Positions 25,101 to 36,255 of a DNA stretch of 64,000 nt are shown piece after piece. Under the pieces are notes generated by a model, which saw only the letters and a program-made list of their open reading frames with translations, was not told the DNA's origin and made no database searches. The translations under genes and the position numbers were made by a program. Location of the stretch: NCBI GenBank assembly GCA_020466095.1, contig CM035807.1:18784985-18848984 (forward strand), written 5' to 3'. This stretch comes from Chlorops oryzae. Lineage: Eukaryota > Arthropoda > Insecta > Diptera > Chloropidae. Each line of letters starts with the position of its first letter. Position 1 is the stretch's first letter.

Positions 25101-25177
25101 CTGTGCTAAATATATACGCTGATAAAATTAAGCAGACCAGTACTCCATTAGAAGATCCATCAAAGGAGATACTTTAA
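22150..25177 (+). CDS. LARS2: Mitochondrial leucyl-tRNA synthetase
   Basis: Six exons: 22150-22242, 22314-22772, 22842-23972, 24130-24334, 24406-24881, 24935-25177 (2607 nt, 868 residues; all phases agree). The first exon is a basic, Arg/Phe-rich mitochondrial targeting peptide (MRLFTPARSLFQFKRP). The class Ia signatures are FPYPSGKLHMGH (HIGH motif, residues 79-82) and EKMSKSKMNG (KMSKS, 587-591). ALVNWDPVDKTVLADEQVD and the editing (CP1) region lie between, and the tRNA-binding anticodon domain follows. It charges mitochondrial tRNA-Leu in the matrix. Intron 2 (69 bp) has no stop and keeps the frame. A polyA signal AATAAA lies at 25200-25205. The gene is divergent from the rhodanese; the about 2.1 kb between holds two MITEs. 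Confidence 0.95.
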
Positions 25178-25507
25178 AATAATTTAAATTTTAATAGACA
25201 ATAAATACATTTTCTACATATGGAAATCCGAATAAACCATAAAGATAAGAAAAGCGATTTTTCCTTAAAAAAAAATTAACGTTTTTTGAGGAAAGGATTT
25301 TAAGCCATTAAATGTATATGGAATGTGAATTTAGAGATTAAAAATTTTTGTATAGAAATTTATGCAAAAGAATTTCCACAGGAATTAATTACTAAACAAC
25401 AATTTATAAACTCTACTCTTACTCGTGAACAAGCAATAATGTGTGATTTTAGACACGTGTATATTCAGTCAAATCATACGTTATGTAACGTTGCGGTACG
25501 CTTCGAT

Positions 25508-26542
25508 TAGTGCTGCAACTATTGTTAAATTTAGGTATTCGCGAATGCGAATGTATCTTCGTACTAATTTTTACACTATCTTGACATTTGCGTAGTTGCC
25601 ACTTATTCGAAATTCGTGTGTGTTGCAAAATTCAAATATTTTATGCAAATTGTTGCCATACGTGTAAAAAAATATAAAAACTTTTAACCTGCTTTTTAGC
25701 TTTTGAGCATTAATGTGAAACTGAGATATATTAAAGATTATGGAAAATAATTTGTTTTAGGGGTTTTATTTCTTAAAAATACAGTTAAAAAATTGGCGAG
25801 AGCAGTGGCGAGGAGGACGACGACAGCACTGGAGGAGAAGATTAAAAGGTCCTTTTCAGGACCACCAATCTGCTCTTTTCAGAGCCACCAAACGTTGGAA
25901 AAGAGAATTTAGAGAAATAGTGATGTGTTTTGTGTTGTGGAGAAAAAAGCGCCGCAGGCGAAAAATTTTTATGAAAAATCGCGCGCGCGATTTTTGATAA
26001 AAATTTTTCATTTTTTCTCAAAAATGAAAAAGAAATTTGGGGCAAAAAACAAGTGCAATTACAGTTTTCAGTAATAATAATAAAAATAAAAAAATAAAAA
26101 TAATTAAAAACTATTTCCCAAGTTTGAGAATTATTTTATAAATATTTCCCACAATATGGCTCATATTTTCCCACTTTTTTATTATCCACCTATTAAAATC
26201 TACCAATTGGTAGATTTTTCAAAATAAAACGTCTGGCAACACCACAACCATTTGTCAGTCTGTGTTCACAATGTTTACATTGCATTTTCATACAAACTTT
26301 AAAGGTCGATATCTCCTAAACTAGTGGCGACCGACAAAAACGGATTGCAGATTTGGAATCAGGAGGCCATTCTAGATATACATACCGAGTTTCAACCAAA
26401 TCCCAGAAACGGCCAGCAACTAGAATTGTGCCCATAATCCTTTTGCGGTAATGTTATTTCAAATTTCTTTAGAAAATCAAAGTTTTGCGAATTTTAAAAG
26501 AAGTGCGAATATTCGCATTCGCGAATACTCGTTGCAACACTA
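25508..26542. mobile_element. hAT-like element with TAGTG(C/T)TGCAAC ends, copy 1 (1035 bp)
   Basis: The ends TAGTGCTGCAAC and GTTGCAACACTA match inversely at 11 of 12 bases. The subterminal words GTATTCGCGAATGCGAAT and ATTCGCATTCGCGAATAC are also inverse. The flanks GCTTCGAT and GTTCCGAT agree at 6 of 8, an eroded hAT-type duplication. The interior is non-coding, with a CGCGCGCG hairpin near 25980-25990. A collapsed second copy of its right two-thirds lies at about 27070-27720. Confidence 0.7.
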
Positions 26543-27069
26543 GTTCCGATTTCTTGTAAATTGAAGACGGCTGTTAATCAACTTAAATTATTTTCAAAAG
26601 CAACACGATTTTTGGTTTGTAGCAGAGAAACGAAAGGAACTCAAAATGTTGTACTACCATTTATTTCCATGCCGATTTTTGACATTGCCTTTCCCGTTTA
26701 ACGGAAAACATTTCAAAGAATTTTCAAAATATTTAAATTCTAATCATTCTAATTAATTTAAATTTAAAAGCAAATATTTTTTTTACTTTAATGATAAACC
26801 AAAAACAATGTATAAAAAAACAAACAGTAATCGTTGTTGAAACTTGTGTAAAGCGAAACCGCAGAAGACATTTAAAGGGAATGAAAAATCTTGTGAAAAT
26901 CGGTCATAACGTTCATAAAGCCATAGCAAGAATACTGAATTCGTACGACGCTTTGTTTTATGAAAAGTTGTACGTTCATTCACGGGAAGATTCAGTACAA
27001 ACAAATTTTTGATTGGTATAAGTGAATTCAGTAACCTAGCGCGAATGAATTCAGTAATGAATTATTTGA

Positions 27070-27785
27070 AGAAAATTTTACGAGCGAGACTGACAGGATG
27101 GACTGGACAACGAAGATTAAAAGGTCTTTTAGGACACCAATCTGCTCTTTCAGAGCCACCAAACGTTGAAAATGTGAATTTAAGAATAGTGTGTTTCTGG
27201 TTGTAGGAGGGATATGAAAAAGCGCCGCGATTTTGATAAATTTTTATTTTCTAAAAATGAAAGAATTATAGGGGCAAAACAAAAGGCAATACAGTTTTAG
27301 TATAATAATACAAAATAAAAAATACAAATACAAAATAAAAGCATTCAAGTTTGAGAATAATAAATATTTCCCACAATATGGTCAATTTTCCCAATAAATT
27401 AGTATGCCAGCAAAATCTCCTTTTTTTTCAAAATAAAAGTTGGCAACACAAACCATTTTCAGTCTGTTTCACATGTTTAATTGCATTTCTATCAAATTTA
27501 AAGGTCGTATCTCACTAAACATGCGACCGACAAAAACGATTGCAATTTGATCGCGATGTGACATTCGTAGATCATACATACGAGTTTAACAAATCCAGAA
27601 ACGGCAGAACAAATTAACCTAGATTATAGTTTATATTACAAAATTTCTTTAGAAAATCAAAGTTTGCGAATTTTAAAAGAAGTGCGAATATTCGCATTCC
27701 GAATACTCGTTGCACACTAGTTCGATTTCTTTAGAATTGAAGAGGCTTAATCAAAACAGTCTAGAATTATTTTCAAGTAAAACAA
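27070..27785. repeat. Second, base-depleted copy of 25790-26605
   Basis: The order of words is the same as in 25790-26605 (AAGATTAAAAGG, CCACCAAACGTT, GCGCCGC, TTTCCCACAATATGG, GACCGACAAAAACG, GAATACTCGTTGCA). Single bases and short runs are missing throughout, e.g. CATTCGCGAATAC becomes CATTCCGAATAC. The similarity runs past the transposon end into the RRP36 leader, so this is a segmental duplication and not a second insertion. It forms the region immediately upstream of RRP36. Confidence 0.75.
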
Positions 27786-27792
27786 AAACAGA

Positions 27793-28657
27793 ATGTCTTC
27801 TGAATCGAGTTCCGATGCTGAAATTACAGATGAAGAAACCAGTCAGAAAGTAAGAAAAAATAACACTAAATCGACTGAAGTGATTATTCCTTGTTGCCAT
27901 AATAATTGAAATTTATTTTCAAGGCTACAATACGAGATGAGCTTAGCTCCATGACATTAGAAGAAATACTGAAACTAAAGGATGAACTTGGCACAAAAGT
28001 ATACAAAGAAGCTTTACTAGGTGAAGACGAGGAAAAACCAAACACTTCAAAAACAAAATCCGAATATAAACGTCTTAATAAAAATCGTCCGCGTGAAATG
28101 TCTTCCAAGCGACAAGTGCCTTTTCTCGGTTTAGAGAAGGGATTGAAACAAAAAGAATCGGAATCGATTGTACGTGATCCTCGTTTTGATGAAAAAGCTG
28201 GAGAATATAATACAAAACAGTTTAAGGAAAATTTTAAATTTGTTATGAAAATACGAAAAAAAGAAATCACAAAGCTACAAGAGCAATTAAAAGGCATTGA
28301 TGATGAGACGCAGCGGAAAGAAATCAAACAAACAATTCAATCTCTGATAAATAAAAATGTCGAAGAGTCGAGATGGCACAAGAAACAGGCTCTGCTTCGA
28401 AAAGAAAAAGCTGAAATCCAGCAGGCGCGCAGCGAAGGAAAACAGCCACAATATGTTACGAAGAGTATGTGTTTGATCGGGAATTTCGATAATTATTTAT
28501 TATTATCACTTTTCTTTTTTTAACAGAGGAAAGACGTGCCAAAGAGCTTGTTGAACAATTCGAGGAGTTACAAAAAACTGGAAGATTGAATAAACATTTG
28601 GAGAAGAGACGAAAAAAGAACGCGGCTAAAGATCGTAAAAAGTTTAGTTTCGATTGA
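27793..28657 (+). CDS. RRP36: rRNA biogenesis protein RRP36
   Basis: Three exons: 27793-27849, 27924-28464, 28527-28657 (729 nt, 242 residues). After an acidic N-terminus (SSESSSDAEITDEE) comes the RRP36 core: RDPRFDEKAGEYNTKQFKENFKF is split across the conserved PRFD and F..F positions, followed by a highly charged helical region and the diagnostic C-terminal block LNKHLEKRRKKNAAKDRKK. The family is needed for early pre-rRNA cleavage in the nucleolus (small-subunit pathway). The start ATG lies 10 bp after A-rich leader sequence. It is convergent with mRpL11, with only 60 bp between the stops. The upstream region is a duplicated transposon-derived segment. Confidence 0.92.
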
Positions 28658-28717
28658 CTTAAAATGATTTTATTTCCAATTAAAAATAACAACAAAAATT
28701 ATTTGGAAACTTAGACT

Positions 28718-29731
28718 TTATCCAGTGCGAAGCATCTTCGCTTCGCGTTTCTCTTGAAGTTCCCGTCGTTGATTTTCCACAACTACACGTCTTTCTTCTA
28801 GGAACTTTGCGTAGTCTTCCACCTTTAGATCTCGTACAATTTTAATTCCACATGTTCGCGCTACGCCCACAAGCATCTCGCACATTTGCTGCAATAATAT
28901 TCGGTTATTAGATTTGTTATATTTAAGACAGGATTTTGTGAGAAAATTTTTTTGACATTTTAAAGACCATTTATGCCCAGCTTCTTCGAATTTAGACATT
29001 TTAACTAATCTGTCTGCTTTTAGTCGCAATTGCTTCCAAAACTCAGCACAAATCAAGTTGGCCGTACTGCCACACTTACAAACCACGTAAATTGGTAGAG
29101 AGTAAAAGATTTGTTGGTCAAGAAGTACAACATAAAAAAAAAATAGGCGTGGCCCTCCCATTCTAACACGCAAGAATCAAATTTTTTCCTAATTTAAACC
29201 TGATCATGAAGCTTACAATCTAGATATATGAAAATGCTATTTTTCGCACCTTCATTGTTAAGAGAGCATTCGGAGGATCCTTAATCTTGATGGCGGCAAT
29301 TTCATATAGATGTTTCAATGTTATGTACCCCGATGTTTCACGACCAGGATACATGGCGCCTTTTTGTATTCCCGCTGCTTGTTTAAAGAGGAACGTCGCC
29401 GGAGGAGAATGTATTACCAGATCGTAGCTACGATCACTGGTAACAGAAATGCGACACGGCAATGGAACGCCCTCCTTCATTTCCGCTGTCCGAGCATTGA
29501 AGTCTTTACAAAATGCCGCAATATTTATAGCGCGCTAGAATGAGACAGAGGTTAAAGAACTATGGAACTCAACAATAACGGTAAACAAAATAGAACCTGT
29601 CCCAACATCGGACCTAACGGAGGACCGGCGGCAGCCATTCCCGCAGGTATATTCGTCTTGAGTTTTGTTGTGTGAGTGATTTTTTCAACGGTTTTTTTCA
29701 AAACTTTAAGTTTCCCTGCGGCTTTGGACAT
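28718..29731 (-). CDS. mRpL11: Mitochondrial large-subunit ribosomal protein L11
   Basis: Three minus-strand exons: 29731-29597, 29534-29250, 28888-28718 (591 nt, 196 residues, all phase 0). The N-terminal domain has the L11 hallmark AGMAAAGPPLGPMLGQ, which contacts the rRNA of the GTPase-associated centre. The C-terminal part has GYITLKHLYEIAAIK and MLVGVARTCGIKI, then a basic, helical tail (LEERRVVVENQRRELQEKRE) typical of the mitochondrial form. The donor of intron 2 is GTGCGA, non-ideal. A polyA signal (TTTATT on the plus strand, 28669-28674) sits 12 bp beyond the RRP36 stop, so the two 3'UTRs probably overlap. Divergent from PISD. Confidence 0.95.
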
Positions 29732-30137
29732 GGTTTCTTTTATTATTTTTGGTTATTATCTAAGTTGTCAAAGTGCCCACTTATAATAAAGGTGCGCGCC
29801 TATAACGGGGGCTTAATTTTGAGGCTCACTTATAACTTGGGGTTTGTTTTGGTACTAACTTATAACCAGGGTTTTATTTTGTAAAACAAAAACAAATAAA
29901 CTGATAAGTACGATCCAGATAATTCTGCCACTTATAAGCACAGCGATCGTGGGCACTGAAATTATTCGTTCGTGAAATCTCGTCCAAAGTGCTGTTCTAC
30001 AACCCAAACCAAAAAAAAAAAAAATTGAATTAAAAATTGTGAAAAAGCACATTTTCTCAAGAAAAGACTATTACAAAACGAATTAAAAAAAAAAGAAAGA
30101 ACAAAGCTGTTTAGTTCTATCTCTCTCTCTGAAAAAA
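29732..30137. promoter_or_regulatory. Shared divergent promoter region of mRpL11 and PISD with 30-bp repeats
   Basis: 406 bp separate the two start codons. About 29795-29882 holds three imperfect 30-bp tandem units of the form CTTATAAC..GGGG.TT..TTTTG, preceded by a partial one. A (CT)n tract lies just before the PISD ATG (30120-30131). The promoter role is inferred from position only. Confidence 0.45.
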
Positions 30138-31478
30138 ATGGTTTCATACTTCATTCCAAGAGGAAGATTTCTCATTAAAGCTGGTCACTTGCGACAAATT
30201 CATCAGAAACACCAACAGCAACATACGCAGCAAGAGAAATGGGCAATCTTTCGACAATTCCGTCGCTTATCTTCAAATAAATCATTCAGTCCAAGTGTAA
30301 ATAATTTATCATCAACTAAAGTAAACGAAGCCAAAGATTCTAAAACGGATGTTAAGAGTACGAATTTGACTCTGCAAGATGATAGCATTAGTAATGGTAA
30401 TTCGGCGATCCGTCGCCGTCTAATTCATAAAGACAGACGTTCCTGGTCCAATTGGAACTTTTTGTTTCGATGGGCTCCACTCGGCTTTTGCATTTTCACC
30501 GGACTCGAATGGCAGTTACATAAGCAAAAATGTAAAAGCAATGATTTGCCCCGAACTGCCTCCGATTTTCAGTCGAGAATATATCGATCTCTTCCGTTGC
30601 GTCTCATCAGTCGTTGGTGGGGTTGGATAGCATCATGTTATATACCAATTTCTCTGCGACCGTACATTTACGGCTGGTATTCGTACGTTTTCAATGTGAA
30701 TATCGATGAGGCTCTCTATTCCGATTATAAATATTATAATAGTTTGGCGGAGTTCTTCACACGTCCTATACGTGACGATGTACGTCCGATAGATCAACAT
30801 GCTCCGCTTGTATCGCCTGCTGATGGGAGAATTTTACATTTCGGTTCGGCAACAAATTCTCTAATCGAACAAGTAAAAGGTGTTAATTACAGTATTAGAT
30901 CATTTTTGGGTCCACCAACATGGATCGGTAATTCGAAAGTTTCCGTTGACGAGTACGATGAAGCAATCAAGGAGAAGCATGATGGTACAACAACATTATA
31001 CCAGTGTGTCATATATCTGGCTCCTGGTGATTACCATCGATTCCATTCACCGGCACAGTGGCAACCAAAAGTACGTCGACATTTCGCCGGTGAACTTTTA
31101 TCGGTTAATCCAACCGTAGCTGAATGGTTGCCCGGCTTATTTTGCCTAAATGAACGTGCCCTCTATTTGGGAAGTTGGCAACATGGTTTCTTTAGTTATA
31201 CAGCTGTCGGGGCTACAAATGTCGGCTCAGTGGAGATTTATGTAGATGAAAAATTGAAAACAAATCGTTGGATTGGTTTGAATGTTGGAACTCATAAGAA
31301 ATGTGAAGAATTTGAGGAAATGAAATTGGACTGTCCGAAACCATTCTCAAAAGGCGATTTATTCGGTCAATTTAATATGGGAAGCACAATTGTTTTAATT
31401 TTCGAAGCACCAAAGGACTTTCAGTTTAAAATTGAAGCTGGGCAAAAAATTCGTGTCGGTGAACCAATTGGCGTCTAG
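30138..31478 (+). CDS. PISD: Phosphatidylserine decarboxylase proenzyme, mitochondrial
   Basis: A single uninterrupted frame of 446 residues. The N-terminus is basic and Gln/His-rich (MVSYFIPRGRFLIKAGHLRQ), consistent with a mitochondrial presequence, followed by a hydrophobic segment near WNFLFRWAPLGFCIFTGL that would anchor it in the inner membrane. Catalytic landmarks are SPADGRI, PGDYHRFHSP and the self-cleavage motif MGST (Gly415-Ser416), where the new N-terminal Ser becomes the pyruvoyl cofactor. The reaction converts phosphatidylserine to phosphatidylethanolamine. The usual family motif is LGST; here Leu is Met. A polyA signal lies at 31942-31947. No intron is apparent, yet the long frame is intact. 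Confidence 0.95.
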   Translation: MVSYFIPRGRFLIKAGHLRQIHQKHQQQHTQQEKWAIFRQFRRLSSNKSFSPSVNNLSSTKVNEAKDSKTDVKSTNLTLQDDSISNGNSAIRRRLIHKDRRSWSNWNFLFRWAPLGFCIFTGLEWQLHKQKCKSNDLPRTASDFQSRIYRSLPLRLISRWWGWIASCYIPISLRPYIYGWYSYVFNVNIDEALYSDYKYYNSLAEFFTRPIRDDVRPIDQHAPLVSPADGRILHFGSATNSLIEQVKGVNYSIRSFLGPPTWIGNSKVSVDEYDEAIKEKHDGTTTLYQCVIYLAPGDYHRFHSPAQWQPKVRRHFAGELLSVNPTVAEWLPGLFCLNERALYLGSWQHGFFSYTAVGATNVGSVEIYVDEKLKTNRWIGLNVGTHKKCEEFEEMKLDCPKPFSKGDLFGQFNMGSTIVLIFEAPKDFQFKIEAGQKIRVGEPIGV

Positions 31479-32039
31479 TCATAGAAATTTATTAATGCTT
31501 TCGATTGCACAAAACATTCTTTAAGTTATCCTCATATGCATGGTTTATTTGTGATTTTATCGAACCTGCCGATTGTTATTATTATTTTATTTTGTACAAA
31601 GCAAACAATTTATCAAAGTAGAATCTAAAAAAAAATGCACAAAATCAATGTTTAGTTGTTTCTCCTATGAATACGTTTCTCGAATTTTTATGTTATTCTA
31701 TCATTTTCATTTTACTTTAATTTCAAAACTATAATCATCTTAAAATTGTGCCATTATATTTTGCTAACAATTTCAATTATTATTAAAATTATTTCATATT
31801 TCACCAGTGCAAGTCCTGTTTTGCGTAGGACTATAAAAAACAGAACATTTCGAGCCACATACGCCAAATGAGATGAAATGATTGTAAGACTTATAAATAA
31901 GTATAAATATAGTTGTGTTAAATTATTTAATTGTAAATTTAAATAAAGTTTTCGTATAAAAAAAAAAATTTATTCATTGTTCAATGTTTGTTGCCGCAAT
32001 TTTTTTTAAGAGTTTTGGATTAGGGTGCTATTGGTGACA

Positions 32040-32340
32040 TAAGAATCATTTTTGAAAATTTTTTCTCACCCCCATACATTTCTTGGTAAATGATAGAAGG
32101 AGTTGCCCTAGAGCAATGAAATTTGGCATGGACCTTGCACTGCAAATATCAATGAAATAACAAAAACAAATTTTTGAAAACAAACCACCCCAACCCCCCA
32201 AAAACATAAAAAGGGGTGGACCCAAATTCCACAATTTTGAACCCAAAGTGTTGAAATTCGGAACATAGCTTACTTTTGTGCCCCAAAGTAGGAAAAGTTT
32301 AATTTCGTAACGCTGCCACGCCTACTTTTTGTGCTACGCC
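32040..32340. repeat. Member of the CACAGTG-element family (subterminal part)
   Basis: The order of words (CCATACAT, GAAGGAGTTGCC, AGAGCAATGAAATTTGGCAT, CACCCCAACCCCC) matches the left part of the elements at 39478 and 41610. The terminal heptamer is not recognisable here, so the left end is degraded and the right end unknown. Confidence 0.5.
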
Positions 32341-33101
32341 CACCTAAAGTTGGCAACGACTTTGAAGAGGTGTCGAGGTCAATTCAATTTAAATCTCTTG
32401 GAGCACCCACTAAACCTTTCTCCTAATTCCTCCAACAATTACATCTTAATGGTCGATAATGACTGTCCATACCGACGAATCCTTTTGCTCAAAAGATATA
32501 TTCCAGCTATAAATTTTGTTTAATAAAATGGAAGAATTTCCTAGAAAAAACAAACAAACAAAAATAATTACGAAAATTCTTTAAAATTGATATTTTATTT
32601 GACCGACATATCACAATAAGTTATGATGATGATAACCAAAAGGAAGTAAACAAATAAAAAAAACATTTTTTGATAATATTCTCCAACCTATCCCAATAAT
32701 TGTTTTCTTTTTATTTTTTGCTGAGCCCAGACAAGTTCGAGACGAAAACAAGGTTTTTTTTATTTTCTTAAGAACTGGGAATATTTGAAAAAATTCGCTG
32801 TTATTATGCGAGAGATATGCGCACATAAGTAAGTACCTTCAGAATTATCATTTGATGTTTACTACTTCGTCCAGCAAATGCGCAGCAAATTTTGTACAAC
32901 TGGAGCTTCGTCTTTCGGTCTTGGACTTTTCACCCAAAATTCTCTTATAATTAGCACATGACGATCTTTGAGGCGTAGTTGGATGGGTTGGTGGCCTGGG
33001 CTATGGTTTTTTCGGTGTTCCATGTGATGTTTACTTCTTGGGTTCCTGTCTCTAGGCGATGGATTCGAATTCAATGCCTTTACCAAATGTGACTTATTTA
33101 A

Positions 33102-33230
33102 CCCGGTAGCGCCTAGCGATGCCATATGGCATCACTGAAATGGTTCGTTTTCTGTCATCCCCATACCTGAACCAGTTCATATTTCATTTAATTTTTTATA
33201 TTAATTTTTTTTAATTCAGGCGCTACTGGG
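33102..33230. mobile_element. piggyBac-like mini-element (129 bp) at a TTAA site
   Basis: The ends CCCGGTAGCGCCT and AGGCGCTACTGGG are inverse with one mismatch and are directly flanked by TTAA on both sides (33098-33101, 33231-33234). TTAA targeting with CCC-starting ends is the piggyBac signature. There is no coding capacity. Confidence 0.8.
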
Positions 33231-33234
33231 TTAA

Positions 33235-34940
33235 TCTATTTGAAATTGATATGGACCAATTAAACGTTCCTCCGTATACAGTGACAGACATCACCTACCG
33301 AGCGAAAATAATTTCTTTTGAACAGTTTTGCAATAGTCTTATGCATATTGGCGTTCATTTCTGGCTTTCTTTTTAATTGTTAATTTTTCTTTTCTGTAGT
33401 TTTTGCGACTAGTGATAAGAAAATCACAAGATGGAAACAGAATGAAGTTCATTAACCACAAATTATTTTATCTTTTTAAAATCAGCGAGATTAAACGTAC
33501 ATTCGCCGTGTCGCTGTGCTGGATTTTATGGGAAAATAATCGAAAGTTACCAGCGCATTCTACTGATAATCATTATCTTATTAATTAAATTAATAATCGA
33601 TTAGTGTTAAATTAATATTAACTTGTAAATTCGTTGCGATTTTATTCGACTTTAAGAAATGAACTTTTGCATTTTCGATTGATATTGCAACAGTCCTTTT
33701 TAAATACTACGAGGCGTTTAATAATATAAAATAGCACCATATGCCGAACACTCATTGTTCGTTTTTTTTTTTTTTTTTTTTTTGCAATTTCGCCCGATGC
33801 TTAGATCCGGGTTCAAACATTCAAGAGATAACATGGTTCCATTGAACTATTTTCAATTTTTTGTTTATTTTTTGGAAAAAGTGTTTGAAAATGACATGTC
33901 CTCTTCATTTTGAATGGAAAGAAGAACGAATTGCATTTATCTGGATGACATATGAACGAATATAAAAGTTATTAAAAATTGAAATTATGCCAATTAAGAT
34001 TAATTATTGTCTTTAGAACTATTTTTCGCATTTCGTCAACTAAAAAGTTTTGGGATTCATAGAAATGCTTAATGGAAGGTATATTTTTATTATCATTGGA
34101 TAAATGGAACAACAGAGAAAGTCAACTGAATTCAATTGTTAGAACCATTGGAATCCATTTAAAGAAACGATTTCTTTGACATGAATACATATAAAAAATA
34201 TAATCTCTATCGTCGAAACAATGGACATAAATCACTTGAATAAACAACTTTCAAAAACGTTTAAATAACTTTTGAAATGCCAAGCTGGAAAGATCTTGAC
34301 ACATTTCCATGTTTTATCAAGAATTTAAATCTATTCGCAAAGTGATTTTCGTGTTCACCATTTTTAATTCGATTTAAAAAATAAATAAAAAAAATAATAA
34401 AAAATAATAAAAAATAAATATACAGAAATATTTTTAAATTTAAAAATTTACCTAAAATTGAAAAAAAATATTCACTGCGAAAACAATTGAACAATGAAGA
34501 AAAAAACGAAGCTCGATCTCTCAAACTGAAGATATTTACAAACATTTTTTTTCATATTTTAATTACATTAAATTGGAATGATATTTAATCATTCAATTTT
34601 CATTTAAATAGCTTGGTGAAATCGGGCCTCAGATCAATAATTAAAATGACGTAGCTATAACAAAAAAATTAAGTTTTCATGAACCATTTCTTCTGTGTTC
34701 TTAAATTTCATGTGATCTTATGGTCCTAATATATTTAATTTTTTTTTATTTGTATTTTATTATTATTGGTATTTATGCAGCTTTGAAAAGGCGTTTGTAA
34801 AATTTCCCATCGGAAATTTTCATATAAATTTTGACAGTTCAATGACAAATTCCTCGTTTCGTAAAGTTTCCGAAGCTGAATGAATCCCACTATTATTTTT
34901 TACTTTTAAATAAACGATGAAAAAAATTATGTCTAAGAGT
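33235..34940. other. Gene-poor AT-rich stretch
   Basis: No gene supported. It holds a 22-base T run (33762-33783) and an AAAAT/AAATAA low-complexity tract at 34375-34425. Confidence 0.4.
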
Positions 34941-34975
34941 GGACTATAACTTAGGCTTTAGGCGATGTCTTCTTA

Positions 34976-35642
34976 GTCGTCGTTCATACTAGGTCTGTTC
35001 CCGTACTGCACGGAACAGCCCAAAACTGCCCAACTTTGCCAAATTTTCATACAGTTTTCAAAAAAATGGGCATTTTTGGGCAGTTTCGTGGAGTACGGGA
35101 ACAGACCTATTATGAGACAAGACAAGCGAGAGACACGGTGGTTGTCGGCAAGGGACGTTCGGGGTAGAGAGAGGGGTACGTGTCTTACGTACTCGGCGAC
35201 ACGCTTTGTGCTTGTCCTTCTCATCATAAAAATAGTGCTGCCATATTTGGGTAAATATTCTCTTCTTATGAAGAAGCATATCTACAGATTTCGGAAATAA
35301 TTTAAAAAGCTAGCTTTGAAGTATTAAATACGAAAAATTGTGGAGAATAGCTTACACTTTTTCTAAAAAAGATCTTTGGACCAACTTATTTTGTCGAAAA
35401 CCTTTTTGTGATAATAATTTATTTATCTTATTTCAAGAGCGTAGGGGATTTTTAATTCAGATTGTAGGTATTTCAAAATATTGTTTTCTGGCAGCACTGT
35501 ATAAAACCAGTTTCTTCAATTCCTGAATTTCAAAATGTCGCAGTAGACAATTCTTTACTAAGTATCGAACACGAATAAGACACCAAAAGAGAATTCACCG
35601 TGTCTCTCGCTTGTCTTGTCTCATAGTATGAACGACGACGAT
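34976..35642. mobile_element. MITE with about 43-bp inverted ends (TCGTCGTTCATACTATGAGA...), split in its left end
   Basis: The right end (about 35596-35642) reads CACCGTGTCTCTCGCTTGTC, then TTGTCTCATAGTATGAACGA. The left end is its inverse but is interrupted after CATACTA by the insertion at 34989-35108. A further short inverted pair (ACTATAACTTA near 34943 and TAAGTTATAG near 35647) suggests the ends may reach farther. The interior contains AT-rich non-coding DNA. Confidence 0.8.
34989..35108. mobile_element. Small MITE (about 120 bp) with TAGGTCTGTTCCCGTACT ends
   Basis: TAGGTCTGTTCCCGTACT on the left and AGTACGGGAACAGACCTA on the right are exact inverses, and GGGCAG/CTGCCC words continue inward. 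It lies inside the left terminal repeat of the element at 34976-35642 and is therefore younger. Confidence 0.85.
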
Positions 35643-36255
35643 TTATAAGTTATAGCTAAAAGCGCGGTCACACGCGTTGGGAACATTTTTTGAAGCATGT
35701 GCTCGTTTTCAAAGAACGTAGAACGAAACGAATGTAAAGAAAAATACTATGCAAACCACTGTGGCCTGATTTTTTTTTTTTTTTTATAGATATACAGCTG
35801 AAACTCCCTATTGCGAAATTCTCTTCGCAAATTTTCTCTCTATAGCGGTTCTTCTGAAGGTTTTCTTTGCTACATTATTAGTGCGATTTTCTCCTTATAA
35901 CAAATTCCCTCTGTAAGGAATTTTCGTTCCGGTCCTCAACACCTTCAAACTCAAAATGCTCGAAGGCAATTATTACTACATAAAGGTATGTGATTAATCG
36001 CCGTTTCATTTTAGGAAAAATAAATGTTTTACCATCATTTAACTGCATTCTTATCTGTATGCTTATACGAATGAATTTACCTGATCTACCCATCAATCTG
36101 AAGATTGATAAAAATAAAAACAAATTGCTATATTAGAATATCTCAATTATGTACCTTCAATCACTATTACTTCTTTTTTTCCTTTCAAAATTAGAAATTC
36201 AGTTGAAGCTTTGATCACACAAGGGCTGACATATCGTCATGGAAAGAGAACATTA

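Noticed and set aside
26783..27012. 73-codon frames on both strands of the same stretch
   Set aside because: Lys/Asn-rich by base composition; no homology seen and no start context.
28889..29249. Minus-strand open frame extending mRpL11 exon 3 upstream (to 29173)
   Set aside because: It reads through intron 2; the L11 domain continues correctly only when 28888 is joined to 29250.
32862..33125. 87-codon minus-strand frame, basic and Pro-rich
   Set aside because: It overlaps the end of a TTAA-flanked mini-element and matches no domain I recognise.
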